This document shows, one piece after another, positions 22,120-29,815 of a stretch of DNA of 31,717 bases; position 1 is the first letter of the stretch; each line of letters opens with the position of its first letter. The stretch covers positions 1 to 31,717 of the forward strand of contig CAJJPZ010000009.1 of the NCBI GenBank assembly GCA_905193765.1, given 5' to 3'. The notes under the pieces were generated by a model that saw nothing but the letters and a program-made list of their open reading frames with translations, was not told the DNA's origin and made no database searches. The position numbers were made by a program, and so were the translations under genes. This DNA is from an uncultured Eubacterium sp. (lineage in GTDB: Bacteria > Bacillota > Clostridia > Peptostreptococcales > Anaerovoracaceae).

Positions 22120-23313
22120 TTATTTTTTTGGCGTCATGGCGAATGTCTGATGTACTGTCCTCAGTCCCGCGCTCCTGTATTTCCTGCCGAAGGCTGCACT
22201 GATACGCTCCACTACCATCTCTGCATTGGCTTCTGTGGCGCCCGAGAGCAGTATCGCGAAGGATCCTGAGTTGAGCCTTGTCACAGGGTCTCCTGTACGC
22301 AGTGTCTCAAGGATGACTTTTTCCATACGCCTGAGAGCCGCCGCCTCCGCTTCTCCTGTCTTTTCGCCGAATACGCTTAGGATCACTATGGATGAAGTAT
22401 GCTTGTCACGTTCTATGTGACGCATCTCCAGATTGACTATGTTCCTGAACACGTTGAAACTGCAGAGGAACGCATGTCTGTCACGGCTGCAGTCCGTGAG
22501 CATTTCGAAGATCTCGCTGCCTTCGGATATGCCGTTGGCTATGGTCTGCACAGCCAGTGCATATACCTGTTCCACCTGCCCGGAAGGGATCTGATGATGC
22601 TTTTTCCATATGTATTTCTTGTATATCTCGTAATGTTCGAGGGTACGTTCCGGCTGTCCCAGCGCTGTGAGAGCCTGCATGTAGTATACCGTGAACTCCT
22701 CCACGCCCGGTTCCATGGAATACGCCTTTTCACTGACTGCGGCTATATCCTCCCATCTGCCTTCGTCCTGGAGTTTCATTACCGCAGTCTTGCACATGTC
22801 TATGTAAAGGGTCCTGTAATAGAGTCTCAGGCTCCTCATCCAGTCCATGTTGCTTCCCGGCAGTATCTCGCCTGAGTACATCCTGATTACGCTGAGGTAA
22901 TCCTCAACCGGTATTTCCTTGCGTTTCTTTCTTATTGACCGACATTTTCCTGCAAAATCCTCGATGTCGGTCTTCACCTTTATATCAGGATTCCAGATAA
23001 AATATCCTCTGACGGTCCAGATGAGATCGTCCGCGTATTCCGGGAACATCGCACTGAGCACCGCTCTCGCCTTGTGCATCGTGTACTTCAGCGAACTTGA
23101 AGGGTTGACGCTCTTGTCCGCCGGCCAGAATTTCTCACGAAGATCCTCTGACGATATATCGCTGTCATGGTTGACTATAAGGTACTCGATGAACGATCTC
23201 AGTTTCCTGCCGCAAGATACGCTTCCGTCCAGCTGTTTCCATTTTTCCTTCGCAGACTGCCTGTATGCGAAACTTCCGAACAGTCTGAAGTAAATAGTCT
23301 TCTTCTCCGCCAT
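22120..23313 (-). CDS. BTAD (SARP-like) transcriptional regulator with degenerate GGDEF-like end
   Basis: 397 residues. Residues 5-100 form an OmpR-type winged helix (FRLFGSFAYRQ, KLRSFIEYLIVNHDSDISSEDLREKFWPA, SLKYTMHKARAVL); 110-270 form the helical bacterial transcriptional activator domain (MYSGEILPG, MDWMRSLRLYY, ALTALGQPERTLEHYEIYKK). Residues 290-390 (SIVILSVFG ... VTRLNSGSFAILLSGATEANA) resemble a GGDEF fold with the catalytic GGDEF motif replaced by NSGSF, so diguanylate cyclase activity is unlikely. SARP-type regulators bind heptamer direct repeats with 11-bp period. Such repeats stand before this gene and before the neighbouring transglutaminase gene, which I infer to be its target. 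Confidence 0.85.
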   Translation of the reverse strand: MAEKKTIYFRLFGSFAYRQSAKEKWKQLDGSVSCGRKLRSFIEYLIVNHDSDISSEDLREKFWPADKSVNPSSSLKYTMHKARAVLSAMFPEYADDLIWTVRGYFIWNPDIKVKTDIEDFAGKCRSIRKKRKEIPVEDYLSVIRMYSGEILPGSNMDWMRSLRLYYRTLYIDMCKTAVMKLQDEGRWEDIAAVSEKAYSMEPGVEEFTVYYMQALTALGQPERTLEHYEIYKKYIWKKHHQIPSGQVEQVYALAVQTIANGISEGSEIFEMLTDCSRDRHAFLCSFNVFRNIVNLEMRHIERDKHTSSIVILSVFGEKTGEAEAAALRRMEKVILETLRTGDPVTRLNSGSFAILLSGATEANAEMVVERISAAFGRKYRSAGLRTVHQTFAMTPKK

Positions 23314-23372
23314 ATCACATTCTCGCTTTCTGAGTGTTACTGAATAGTTGTTTCATCTTTAGGATGACCTTA

Positions 23373-23403
23373 TTGTAACATATGGCGGTTACATTTCGGT
23401 TAC
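23373..23403 (-). promoter_or_regulatory. BTAD gene promoter with SARP-like direct repeats
   Basis: On the plus strand CGGTTAC occurs at 23386-23392 and again at 23397-23403, a perfect heptamer with 11-bp period. On the gene's strand a -10 TACAAT is the complement of 23373-23378; the expected -35 position (17 bases up) is poor and overlapped by the repeats. Another GTAAC half-site lies at 23375-23379. The layout suits an activator or autorepressor of the BTAD class. Confidence 0.55.
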
Positions 23404-23445
23404 TCGATTTTCTGTGATTCGCTGTGTTCTGATACAGTCGTCATA

Positions 23446-24735
23446 TCACTTCAGACCGAGCTTTCTGAGGCTGCCTGTGCGTGTACCGTAAGGCGCTTTC
23501 TTTATCACGTAATACAGTGATCCGTTGCTTATCTTCACACCGTATACGCTGCCGGAGACCGCCTTGCATTTGACTTTCGTAGTCTTCCTGCCGGTGCCCA
23601 TGTCGTAGCGGCATACCTTTGTCGGCATCGTGTAGTAGAGATATCTTCCGTCAGCGGCGAGATAGCTGTAGCTGCCTGCATAGTATGTCCTTTTTTTGCC
23701 TGCCACAGGCCATTTGACGCTGCTGTCACGTATTATTTTCTTCGATGATTTCGTTTTGTAATCATATCTTACGATCTCGAACCTGTCTTTGCCTGAATAG
23801 TACCACTTTCCTCCGTAGTACCACATGGCTGATTTTGATTTTTTCCAGAATCCGTTCTCGAATTTCTTCGACGTCATGGAGGAATATTTTTCCGAACCTG
23901 ACTTTTCTATCACAAAGTCTTTCCTGCGGGCGTCGCTGCTGCTTTTTTTGAGGAGCGTCGATGTGCTGAGGAGGAAGTAATTGTGGTTGACGGCTCCCGG
24001 TTCATCGGTTGCCGAACTGCCCTTTATAGGGTCGTCCCATGTGACATCCACGTGATACCAGTTTCCTCTGATCTTCACGATGTTCCATGCATGGCAGGCG
24101 TTATCGCTTGTCACGATGCCGGTGTGTACGCCGTAATGCTGCATCACGTACTGATACGCCTGGGCATATCCCTCACACACTGCCTTGTGACCCACCAGCG
24201 CTCCGTAGAGATCGTTTATGTGGCTTCCGCTGAAGCTCCTGTCGTACATCGTGTTTGCTGCTATATAGTCATGGACTGCCAGAGCTATCTCTTCATCTGA
24301 CATCCTGGATCTGCTGACGTGTTTGTCTATCCTGGAAAGTTCCTGCTTCAGCTTCCCTGTCATTGTCTTCGCACTGGAAACGCTCATGTTCATAGTGAAT
24401 GCGATCTTCTTTATATTGGATGTGCCGCTTTCGGTGTATGCTCTGTAGGATTTGTAGATATAGAAAAGCTGCGGAGCTGAATTGAATATGCCTGAAGTCA
24501 CAGACTTGACGTTCGATGTCGTTATGCCCATGCCCTGGACGTTGACTGATATGGTTTTGCCGTCCGAGTCTGTATCAAGAGACTCTATCTTCTGTATGAT
24601 CTTCTGGTCACTGGAATGGTCGTAGTGTACAGCGGCTGTACTGCTGCTCTGTTCTGCTGCCGAAACCGGTAATGCCGGTACCGCAACTATAACGGTCAGG
24701 AATATTATAAGCATCCTGGCAAGGCTCTTTCTCAT
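23446..24735 (-). CDS. secreted transglutaminase-like (cysteine protease fold) protein
   Basis: 429 residues with a signal peptide (RKSLARMLIIFLTVIVAVPALPVSAAEQ, probable cleavage after VSAA). The transglutaminase-core domain has the triad: Cys in KAVCEGYAQAYQYV (about 186), His in CHAWNIVKIRGNWYHV (about 214), Asp in VDVTWDDP (about 230). The C-terminal third is rich in Tyr, Gly and Lys with repeated strands (YYGGKWYYSGKDRF, YAGSYSYLAADGRYLYY), like DUF5050-type beta-propeller or wall-binding repeats. The substrate is unknown; cell-wall peptide or protein processing is plausible. GAGGTGAG precedes the ATG. The promoter region carries two pairs of 11-bp-period repeats, suggesting control by the adjacent BTAD regulator. 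Confidence 0.88.
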   Translation of the reverse strand: MRKSLARMLIIFLTVIVAVPALPVSAAEQSSSTAAVHYDHSSDQKIIQKIESLDTDSDGKTISVNVQGMGITTSNVKSVTSGIFNSAPQLFYIYKSYRAYTESGTSNIKKIAFTMNMSVSSAKTMTGKLKQELSRIDKHVSRSRMSDEEIALAVHDYIAANTMYDRSFSGSHINDLYGALVGHKAVCEGYAQAYQYVMQHYGVHTGIVTSDNACHAWNIVKIRGNWYHVDVTWDDPIKGSSATDEPGAVNHNYFLLSTSTLLKKSSSDARRKDFVIEKSGSEKYSSMTSKKFENGFWKKSKSAMWYYGGKWYYSGKDRFEIVRYDYKTKSSKKIIRDSSVKWPVAGKKRTYYAGSYSYLAADGRYLYYTMPTKVCRYDMGTGRKTTKVKCKAVSGSVYGVKISNGSLYYVIKKAPYGTRTGSLRKLGLK

Positions 24736-24754
24736 TTTAACTCACCTCGATTTA

Positions 24755-24829
24755 TAACCATTTTCTAACCCCTTCGATTATGATTATATCACCGGAAAAA
24801 TCATTTTTAAAGCTAACCTTTTTATAACC
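24755..24829 (-). promoter_or_regulatory. transglutaminase-gene promoter with two pairs of 11-bp-period repeats
   Basis: TAACC at 24755-24759 and 24766-24770, and again at 24814-24818 and 24825-24829, each pair exactly 11 bp apart (GGTTA on the gene's strand). A perfect -10 TATAAT is the complement of 24783-24788, with a poor -35 TTTAAA (24806-24811) directly beside the upstream pair. A weak -35 next to direct repeats is the arrangement expected for an activated promoter. Confidence 0.5.
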
Positions 24830-24895
24830 TATGTAAATTTTTTATCCTCTGTTACCACGACCTGTATGTGATGCTGTATTTCCTGTCCGGATGAC

Positions 24896-24945
24896 AAAAA
24901 CTCCTGTACAGTCCGTGTCTTTCGACGCCTGCTGCACAGGAGTTT
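24896..24945 (-). terminator. terminator of the SPFH/NfeD operon
   Basis: CTCCTGT (24901-24907) pairs with ACAGGAG (24936-24942), with flanking A and T runs extending the stem. On the minus strand it is followed by TTTTT, about 55 bases after the stop codon of the small membrane protein. Confidence 0.75.
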
Positions 24946-24998
24946 CCTTATCGTCTTATATGTGTTCTTCCGCCGCATCGCTATGATGCAGTTCTGTG

Positions 24999-25466
24999 TT
25001 ATTTATCCGCCTCTTCCGCTTCATCGTCGCTGCTGTCTTCGTCATCAGCTTCAGCTTCTGGAAGAGCCGTCTTTTCTTCGCTGGTCTTTGCTGCTGCAGC
25101 GATACTGTCTTCGGGTACCGCATATTCAGGAACATTGCCTGCTGTCTTTGCGGCAGCAGCCGATACGGCTTTCTTCGCTGCGCTTACAGCCTTGCCCACT
25201 CCGAAGAGTATAGCCGCATATGCTATATATGGCAGGCACGATGACGCTACTGTCTGTATCACGTCAAGCTTCACATCTGACAGCGACAGACCGTATGACT
25301 GGATGTACTGTGTCACGGACTGTATGCCATAGTAAAGCATGAATAATGCAGCTATCAGCATTATCGCCGACAGTATATACATTACCACTGATACGGCCGG
25401 GATTGCTGATTTCTCTTTACTGCCTGAATTTCTTGTTCGTCTGTTCTTTTTTTCGTCTGATCTCAT
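24999..25466 (-). CDS. small membrane protein with acidic tail
   Basis: 155 residues from ATG 25466 (GAGG about 11 bases upstream); an upstream in-frame ATG at 25523 lacks any ribosome binding site. A basic N-terminus, then two hydrophobic helices (VSVVMYILSAIMLIAALFMLYYG and IQTVASSCLPYIAYAAILFGVG), an Ala/Lys-rich stretch and a strongly acidic tail (ADDEDSSDDEAEE). Not recognised. It is the last gene of a minus-strand set with the SPFH and NfeD genes, so it may sit in the same membrane complex, but this is only proximity. Confidence 0.65.
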   Translation of the reverse strand: MRSDEKKNRRTRNSGSKEKSAIPAVSVVMYILSAIMLIAALFMLYYGIQSVTQYIQSYGLSLSDVKLDVIQTVASSCLPYIAYAAILFGVGKAVSAAKKAVSAAAAKTAGNVPEYAVPEDSIAAAAKTSEEKTALPEAEADDEDSSDDEAEEADK

Positions 25467-25578
25467 TGAATCTGTTACCTCACTTATCTTATTGTCATTA
25501 TTCCATGACACATTATCTCTCATCTGTGTGATTGTTATGTGTCGCTGCGGTGTGTTTATGATTCGCAGATCATGTAGT

Positions 25579-26514
25579 TTACTCAGTCCTTACGGACTTC
25601 AGTGTCCTGCCGTCCTTCGAGCTGTCCACGATGCTTGTCAGAGAGCTGGCTATACCTGCAAGACTCTGTATCTCCGACGGTATTATTATCTTCGTGGCCT
25701 TGCCGTCGGCGGCTTTCTCAAAGGCTTCCAGTCCCTTGAGTGTCAGCACTTCCTTCGATGCGTTGGCGTCGCTGAGCATCCTGATACCATCCGCAGTTGC
25801 CTGCTGCACCATACGGATAGCTTCTGCTTCACCTTCTGCAGCTTTGATGGCTGCCTGCTTAGACGCCTCGGCTTCCAGTATCACCGCTTCCTTGTTACCT
25901 TCTGCGATGAGCACTGCTGACTTTTTCTCACCCTCGGCTCTGAGTATGGCTTCTCTTCTCTCACGTTCCGCCCTCATCTGCTTTTCCATGGCCATCTGGA
26001 TATCTCTCGGCGGAGTTATGTTCTTGACTTCCACTCTGTTTATCTTGATGCCCCATGCATCTGTCGCTTCGTCCAGCACCAGTCTTATCTTTGAGTTGAT
26101 GTGCTCACGGCTGGTGAGTGTGCCGTCCAGCTCCAGCTCGCCGATGATGTTCCTCAGTGTAGTCGCTGTGAGGTTCTCGATGGCAGCCATAGGATTCTCG
26201 ACGCCGTATGCGAAGAGTTTCGGATCTGTTATCTGGAAATATACTACCGTATCGATCTCTATCGTAACGTTGTCCTTGGTTATCACAGGCTGCGGCGGGA
26301 AGTCGATGACATGTTCCTTCAGTGAGACTTTTCTTGCCACCTTATCTACGAGAGGTATCTTGAAGTGGAGTCCCACCTGCCATGTGCCGTAATATGCGCC
26401 AAGCCTTTCAAGTACATATGCGTTGGCCTGCGGTACTATCCTTATATTCGTTACTATAAGCCCTATTATGATCGCTATAAGTACGATCACTGCTAATACT
26501 GATCCTATCGACAT
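25579..26514 (-). CDS. SPFH-domain protein (paraslipin/QmcA-like)
   Basis: 311 residues. One N-terminal membrane helix (VLAVIVLIAIIIGLIVTNI), then the SPFH domain: IRIVPQANAYVLERLGAYYGTWQVGLHF, VSLKEHVIDFPPQPVITKDNV, VDTVVYF-like EIDTVVYFQITDP, and LRNIIGELELDGTLTSRE. A long coiled coil (ERERREAILRAEGEKKSAVLIAEGNKEAVILEAEASKQA) follows, ending with a short tail. Paraslipins form large membrane oligomers that organise microdomains and help membrane-protein quality control. NfeD-type partner genes are usual, and here the reading frames overlap by 10 bases. Confidence 0.93.
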   Translation of the reverse strand: MSIGSVLAVIVLIAIIIGLIVTNIRIVPQANAYVLERLGAYYGTWQVGLHFKIPLVDKVARKVSLKEHVIDFPPQPVITKDNVTIEIDTVVYFQITDPKLFAYGVENPMAAIENLTATTLRNIIGELELDGTLTSREHINSKIRLVLDEATDAWGIKINRVEVKNITPPRDIQMAMEKQMRAERERREAILRAEGEKKSAVLIAEGNKEAVILEAEASKQAAIKAAEGEAEAIRMVQQATADGIRMLSDANASKEVLTLKGLEAFEKAADGKATKIIIPSEIQSLAGIASSLTSIVDSSKDGRTLKSVRTE

Positions 26515-26975
26515 ATCTGATCATCCTCCTGTCTCTTTTCCTCTACATTAAGGGTGACGCCCCTTATACTTTTTATTATAACTACAGTGCCTTTTTTTAT
26601 CGCATGGTCTTTGCATGCGGCGGTCCACATTTTGCCGTCGGCCCTCACCTGTCCGTTTGTATACGGGAATATGTCTTCCTCGACGATCCCTTCCTGTCCG
26701 ATGAGCGCGTCGGCGTTGGTCTTCTGCGTCCTGCTGTTGAGCTTGCGCTTCACCACCGGCCTTGTCACGGCCAGCAGTATGATGGACACAACAAGGAACA
26801 CGATCACCTGTACCACTGTGCCTGCACCGAACATAGCCGATATCGACGCCGCCACTGCGCCCCCTGCGAACCATATGGTGGTCAGTCCCAGCGTGAATGC
26901 TTCGATGATGGCAAGGAGCCCTGCTATCACCAGCCATACCACTGCGGCACTGAGAGTTATCCCGAATATCGTCAT
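26505..26975 (-). CDS. NfeD-family membrane protein
   Basis: 156 residues. Two or three hydrophobic helices (VVWLVIAGLLAIIEAFTLGL, GAGTVVQVIVFLVVSIILLAV) and a soluble OB-fold C-terminal domain (DALIGQEGIVEEDI, GQVRADGKMWTAAC, KKGTVVIIKSIRGVTLNV), the short NfeD1b type without a protease domain. It works with SPFH proteins. The ATG overlaps the stop of the upstream gene by four bases and its end overlaps the SPFH start, so the three are translationally coupled. Confidence 0.92.
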   Translation of the reverse strand: MTIFGITLSAAVVWLVIAGLLAIIEAFTLGLTTIWFAGGAVAASISAMFGAGTVVQVIVFLVVSIILLAVTRPVVKRKLNSRTQKTNADALIGQEGIVEEDIFPYTNGQVRADGKMWTAACKDHAIKKGTVVIIKSIRGVTLNVEEKRQEDDQICR

Positions 26976-28195
26976 TCACCTGCCCCCTTTCTCTTTGAAT
27001 GTTTCTCTATCATCTCGTTCATCTCTTTTTTCGTCAGGAGCCCTGATCTGTAAAGAGTCTGAAGACTGTTTATGTACCCGCTGTCGTCACTGCGGGACAT
27101 GCTGTATTCCACGCTGCGGCTCCTGTCTTTATCCTTCGAAGCTGCTGCATATGCACTGCGTACTTTCTCTCTGATACGGTCCGTCTGTTCTGCCGCTCTG
27201 CCACGGCCCTGACCTGCGCTCTGTCCGGTCTTTGCTCTTCTCCCTGTCCGATCATCTGCTGGTTTCGCCGACGAAGACCTGCTGCGCGATCCTTTGCGCT
27301 TCCGGCTGCCTGCCGTCCTGCCGTCGTGTGATGCGGACGAGACCGCCTCCTGCCGCTGTGATGTACCTGTGGTCATGTTCCCGCGGTTCAGGGCCTCGCT
27401 GTTTTCTCTGCGCTTTTTCTTTACGGCTGACACCAATGCTGCAACTGCCGACAGTATGGCTGCTGCTGCGATCAGCGTGTTCAATATGTTCCCGGCATCG
27501 AAATCCGAGTCGTAGTCATCCGATGCGTATTCGTCATCGTAGGACTCTCCCACCATAACTCCGTCATAACCGTAGTCGAAGAAGCTGTCGATGACCGGCT
27601 TTGCCATATCCTCCATATCGTCTGCTGATAATACCGATCCCTCTGCCGGAGACAGCACGATGGCTTTGCTGACAGTATAGGAATCTGTACTGGCTGCCGT
27701 CAGATATATTGCTTCGCTGTGGGTCCCGCTGCCGGTCTTTACATCTGCGATGACTCTTATAAATGTATACCAGTCGCTTACATACTGACCGTCCTGGATC
27801 AGAGATACCAGCTTACTGTCTTCTATGTTGCTGTACATCTCCCTGATAGCCTTCTCGCCGTAATTCACGTAATAGTCGTCCGCCTCTTCCGAGTCGCTGC
27901 TGAGGTAATAATAATCTCCGTCGGAAGATTCATCTGCAATAAAATATATCCCGGCGACCATCGTTCCCCGCTCATCGTCAAGGACTGCCTCGGCTATCTT
28001 TTCGAAGTTCCTGACTTCATCGGAATCGACAGTCATGCTGTCACACTCCGTCACTTCGCCTTCAGGGAAATCCGCTTTGATACGATCGTCTCTGAACATC
28101 CATGTTTCGTCTCCGAAGACCGCCATCGGCGCTGCAAGCATTGCTGCCAGCACTGCCATCACCGCGATCACGGATATCATTCGTCTCTTTTCCAC
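26972..28195 (-). CDS. secreted/membrane protein of unknown function with SHOCT-like tail
   Basis: 407 residues. Signal peptide (SVIAVMAVLAAMLAAPMAVFG), an acidic extracellular domain of about 200 residues with Tyr/Asp-rich runs, a membrane helix near 240-260 (LNTLIAAAAILSAVAALVSAV), then a very basic, Ser/Arg-rich, low-complexity cytoplasmic linker (about 262-365). It closes with YINSLQTLYRSGLLTKKEMNEMIEKH, which resembles the short oligomerisation domain SHOCT. Not recognised as a whole. Upstream of and overlapping nfeD by four bases, it is the lead gene of the operon and probably a partner or sensor of the SPFH/NfeD complex. Confidence 0.75.
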   Translation of the reverse strand: MEKRRMISVIAVMAVLAAMLAAPMAVFGDETWMFRDDRIKADFPEGEVTECDSMTVDSDEVRNFEKIAEAVLDDERGTMVAGIYFIADESSDGDYYYLSSDSEEADDYYVNYGEKAIREMYSNIEDSKLVSLIQDGQYVSDWYTFIRVIADVKTGSGTHSEAIYLTAASTDSYTVSKAIVLSPAEGSVLSADDMEDMAKPVIDSFFDYGYDGVMVGESYDDEYASDDYDSDFDAGNILNTLIAAAAILSAVAALVSAVKKKRRENSEALNRGNMTTGTSQRQEAVSSASHDGRTAGSRKRKGSRSRSSSAKPADDRTGRRAKTGQSAGQGRGRAAEQTDRIREKVRSAYAAASKDKDRSRSVEYSMSRSDDSGYINSLQTLYRSGLLTKKEMNEMIEKHSKRKGAGE

Positions 28196-28329
28196 GTTCC
28201 CATCCTTTACTGCTGCAATTGAAAACTGCTGTATACTCTGATTTTACCATGAACGGCGTGATATCGGAACATTTATTTTGCATGTCGGTCCGTTCACCTT
28301 AACGTATCTGCTGCAAAGGCCCCGCATTC

Positions 28330-29040
28330 TCAGTCCAGGTCATGGATCGCGTCATCTTCGTCTGCATCTTTCTCGTCCGGTGCGGACATGTCCCAGTAAT
28401 ACCCTCGCCTCGGCATGTTGACGATGCGGTCTGTCCCCAGCTTGTCCCTGAGACGCTTCACCGCCACAGTCAGAGTGTGGTCCTCGACGGAATCGCTGCC
28501 TTCCTCCCACATCATCTCGATCATCTGCTCGCGGCCTACGATGCTGCCGCAGTTCTCGCACAATATACGGAGCATTATCTGCTCGGCGCTATTGAGTTCC
28601 AGTTCCTTGCCGTCTGCAGTATATCTCCCGTTGTCGAAGTCAAAGACGAATCCGTCCTGTTTGAAGCTGCGGTATCTGCTGCTTCCGAATCTCAGCTGGG
28701 ACGCCACCCGTGCTCTCAGGGTCATGGTGGTGAACCGACCTGTTATGTAATCATCTGCACCGGCTTCTATCAGCTCATCGATCTCTGCTTCTTCTGCACT
28801 TTGCGCTATGACCATGAACGGCATGTTCAGCGCAGTTCGAAGCTCCTGTACGAATTCGATCATGTTCGCTCCGCCCGGAGATCTGCCCGAAAGTATCAGG
28901 TCCACGTTCTGCGATCTCAGCACCTCCCAGGCTTCGTCAATGCTGCCGCATCTGCTGAATGTGAATCCGTCCTGGATCAGCGCATCGTGCAGTCTCCTGT
29001 TCAGCTTTCTGTCCTCTTCCAGTATCATTATGTGTTTCAT
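28330..29040 (-). CDS. OmpR-family regulator with pseudo-receiver domain
   Basis: 236 residues from ATG 29040, which has AGAGG upstream; the frame is open to 29106. The receiver domain keeps the acidic pocket (ILEEDRKLN) but the phosphorylation site is lost: DLILSGRSPGG has S51-G52 where D is expected. The usual TKPF lysine is also changed (ADDYITGRF). The C-terminal winged helix is typical (LNSAEQIMLRILCENCGSIVGREQMIEMMW, SVEDHTLTVAVKRLRDKLG, RRGYYWDM). No histidine kinase is next to it, so it is likely phosphorylation-independent. Targets are unknown. The sequence ends in an acidic tail. Confidence 0.88.
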   Translation of the reverse strand: MKHIMILEEDRKLNRRLHDALIQDGFTFSRCGSIDEAWEVLRSQNVDLILSGRSPGGANMIEFVQELRTALNMPFMVIAQSAEEAEIDELIEAGADDYITGRFTTMTLRARVASQLRFGSSRYRSFKQDGFVFDFDNGRYTADGKELELNSAEQIMLRILCENCGSIVGREQMIEMMWEEGSDSVEDHTLTVAVKRLRDKLGTDRIVNMPRRGYYWDMSAPDEKDADEDDAIHDLD

Positions 29041-29310
29041 CGTATACCTCTTTTCCGGCGGCCCTTCCGCCCTCATCATGACAGCGGCCCTCCGGATCGA
29101 CGGCACGCTTTGGGTTATTATACCACGAGACTAACCATTCACTTACTGCTCTCATTCATATATATGCGGTTATTCCTGATTGCGTACAAATCACCCGCGG
29201 GGTGCCGCGAGGTGGGGTATAATGTCTGTATTATTTTTTTGGGGGCATCGGGGGCCGTGTGGCTGGCGGGATATGTGACAGATCCGAATGACTTCAAAGA
29301 AAAAACAGCA
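29041..29310. other. noncoding leader region, left part
   Basis: No gene is supported. It contains a GC-rich palindromic patch around 29194-29215 (CACCCGCGGGGTG) with TATAAT (29219-29224) nearby on the plus strand, but no matching -35. It is the upstream side of the response-regulator gene on the minus strand. Nothing else is recognised. Confidence 0.45.
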
Positions 29311-29616
29311 GTAGACTTTTCTGTGATTTTTTTCGAAAAATCTACTGCTGCTCTGTTCCCCATGCTCATGCCACTGAGTCAGGCATGTCATTGGTAGAGT
29401 TTTTTGTGATATTTTTTCAGGAACCTACTCTCACCGCAGTTCAGGCGGCTGCTTCACTAGATATCTCCATGATTTATGGCTGCTGCCTCCGTGAATGGTA
29501 GGTTTTCTATGATCATTACCCTGAAAACTCTACTCTCGCCCATCTGTCTGACCTGACAAAGCTGTTCCATCGACAGGGACGGTAGGTTTTGCCGGAAATA
29601 AGGCCAAAAACTCTAC
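29311..29616. repeat. array of four imperfect 35-36-bp palindromes
   Basis: Units at 29311-29345, 29394-29428, 29498-29533 and 29582-29616. Each starts GTAGA/GTAGG plus T-run and ends A-run plus (C/T)CTAC, so each can form a hairpin. Unit starts are 83, 104 and 84 bp apart. Units 1 and 2 also share their middle (TGTGAT then T-run, C), about 27 of 35 positions. Unit 1 extends to CAGCAGTAGA/TCTACTGCTG. Spacers of 48, 69 and 48 bp are unrelated. No coding frame and no cas genes. Nature unknown. Confidence 0.7.
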
Positions 29617-29730
29617 GCATGGGCACTGTCGGCACATTCAGTATACATAACCATCTCCGTCAACATGCATCTCAATATGCTTCATCACATGCAACCGGGC
29701 TGCTCGCATGATCAGTGCCTCAAATGTCAT

Positions 29731-29772
29731 ACGGAGCGCTTGATATGGAAAATCACATATCCGGCGCTCCGT
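29731..29772. terminator. strong hairpin after the saccharopine-dehydrogenase-family gene
   Basis: ACGGAGCGC (29731-29739) pairs perfectly with GCGCTCCGT (29764-29772), with an inner GATATG/CATATC stem. It lies 44 bases beyond the minus-strand stop. No U-tract is obvious, so it may be a processing or Rho-independent-like barrier rather than a classical terminator. Confidence 0.5.
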
Positions 29773-29815
29773 TATTACAATAAAGAGAAAATCCTTATGT
29801 CGGTCTTTGCATATA

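Noticed and set aside
29311..29616. CRISPR array
   Set aside because: The four repeats are imperfect palindromes with many differences, the spacers are 48, 69 and 48 bp, and no cas gene is near.
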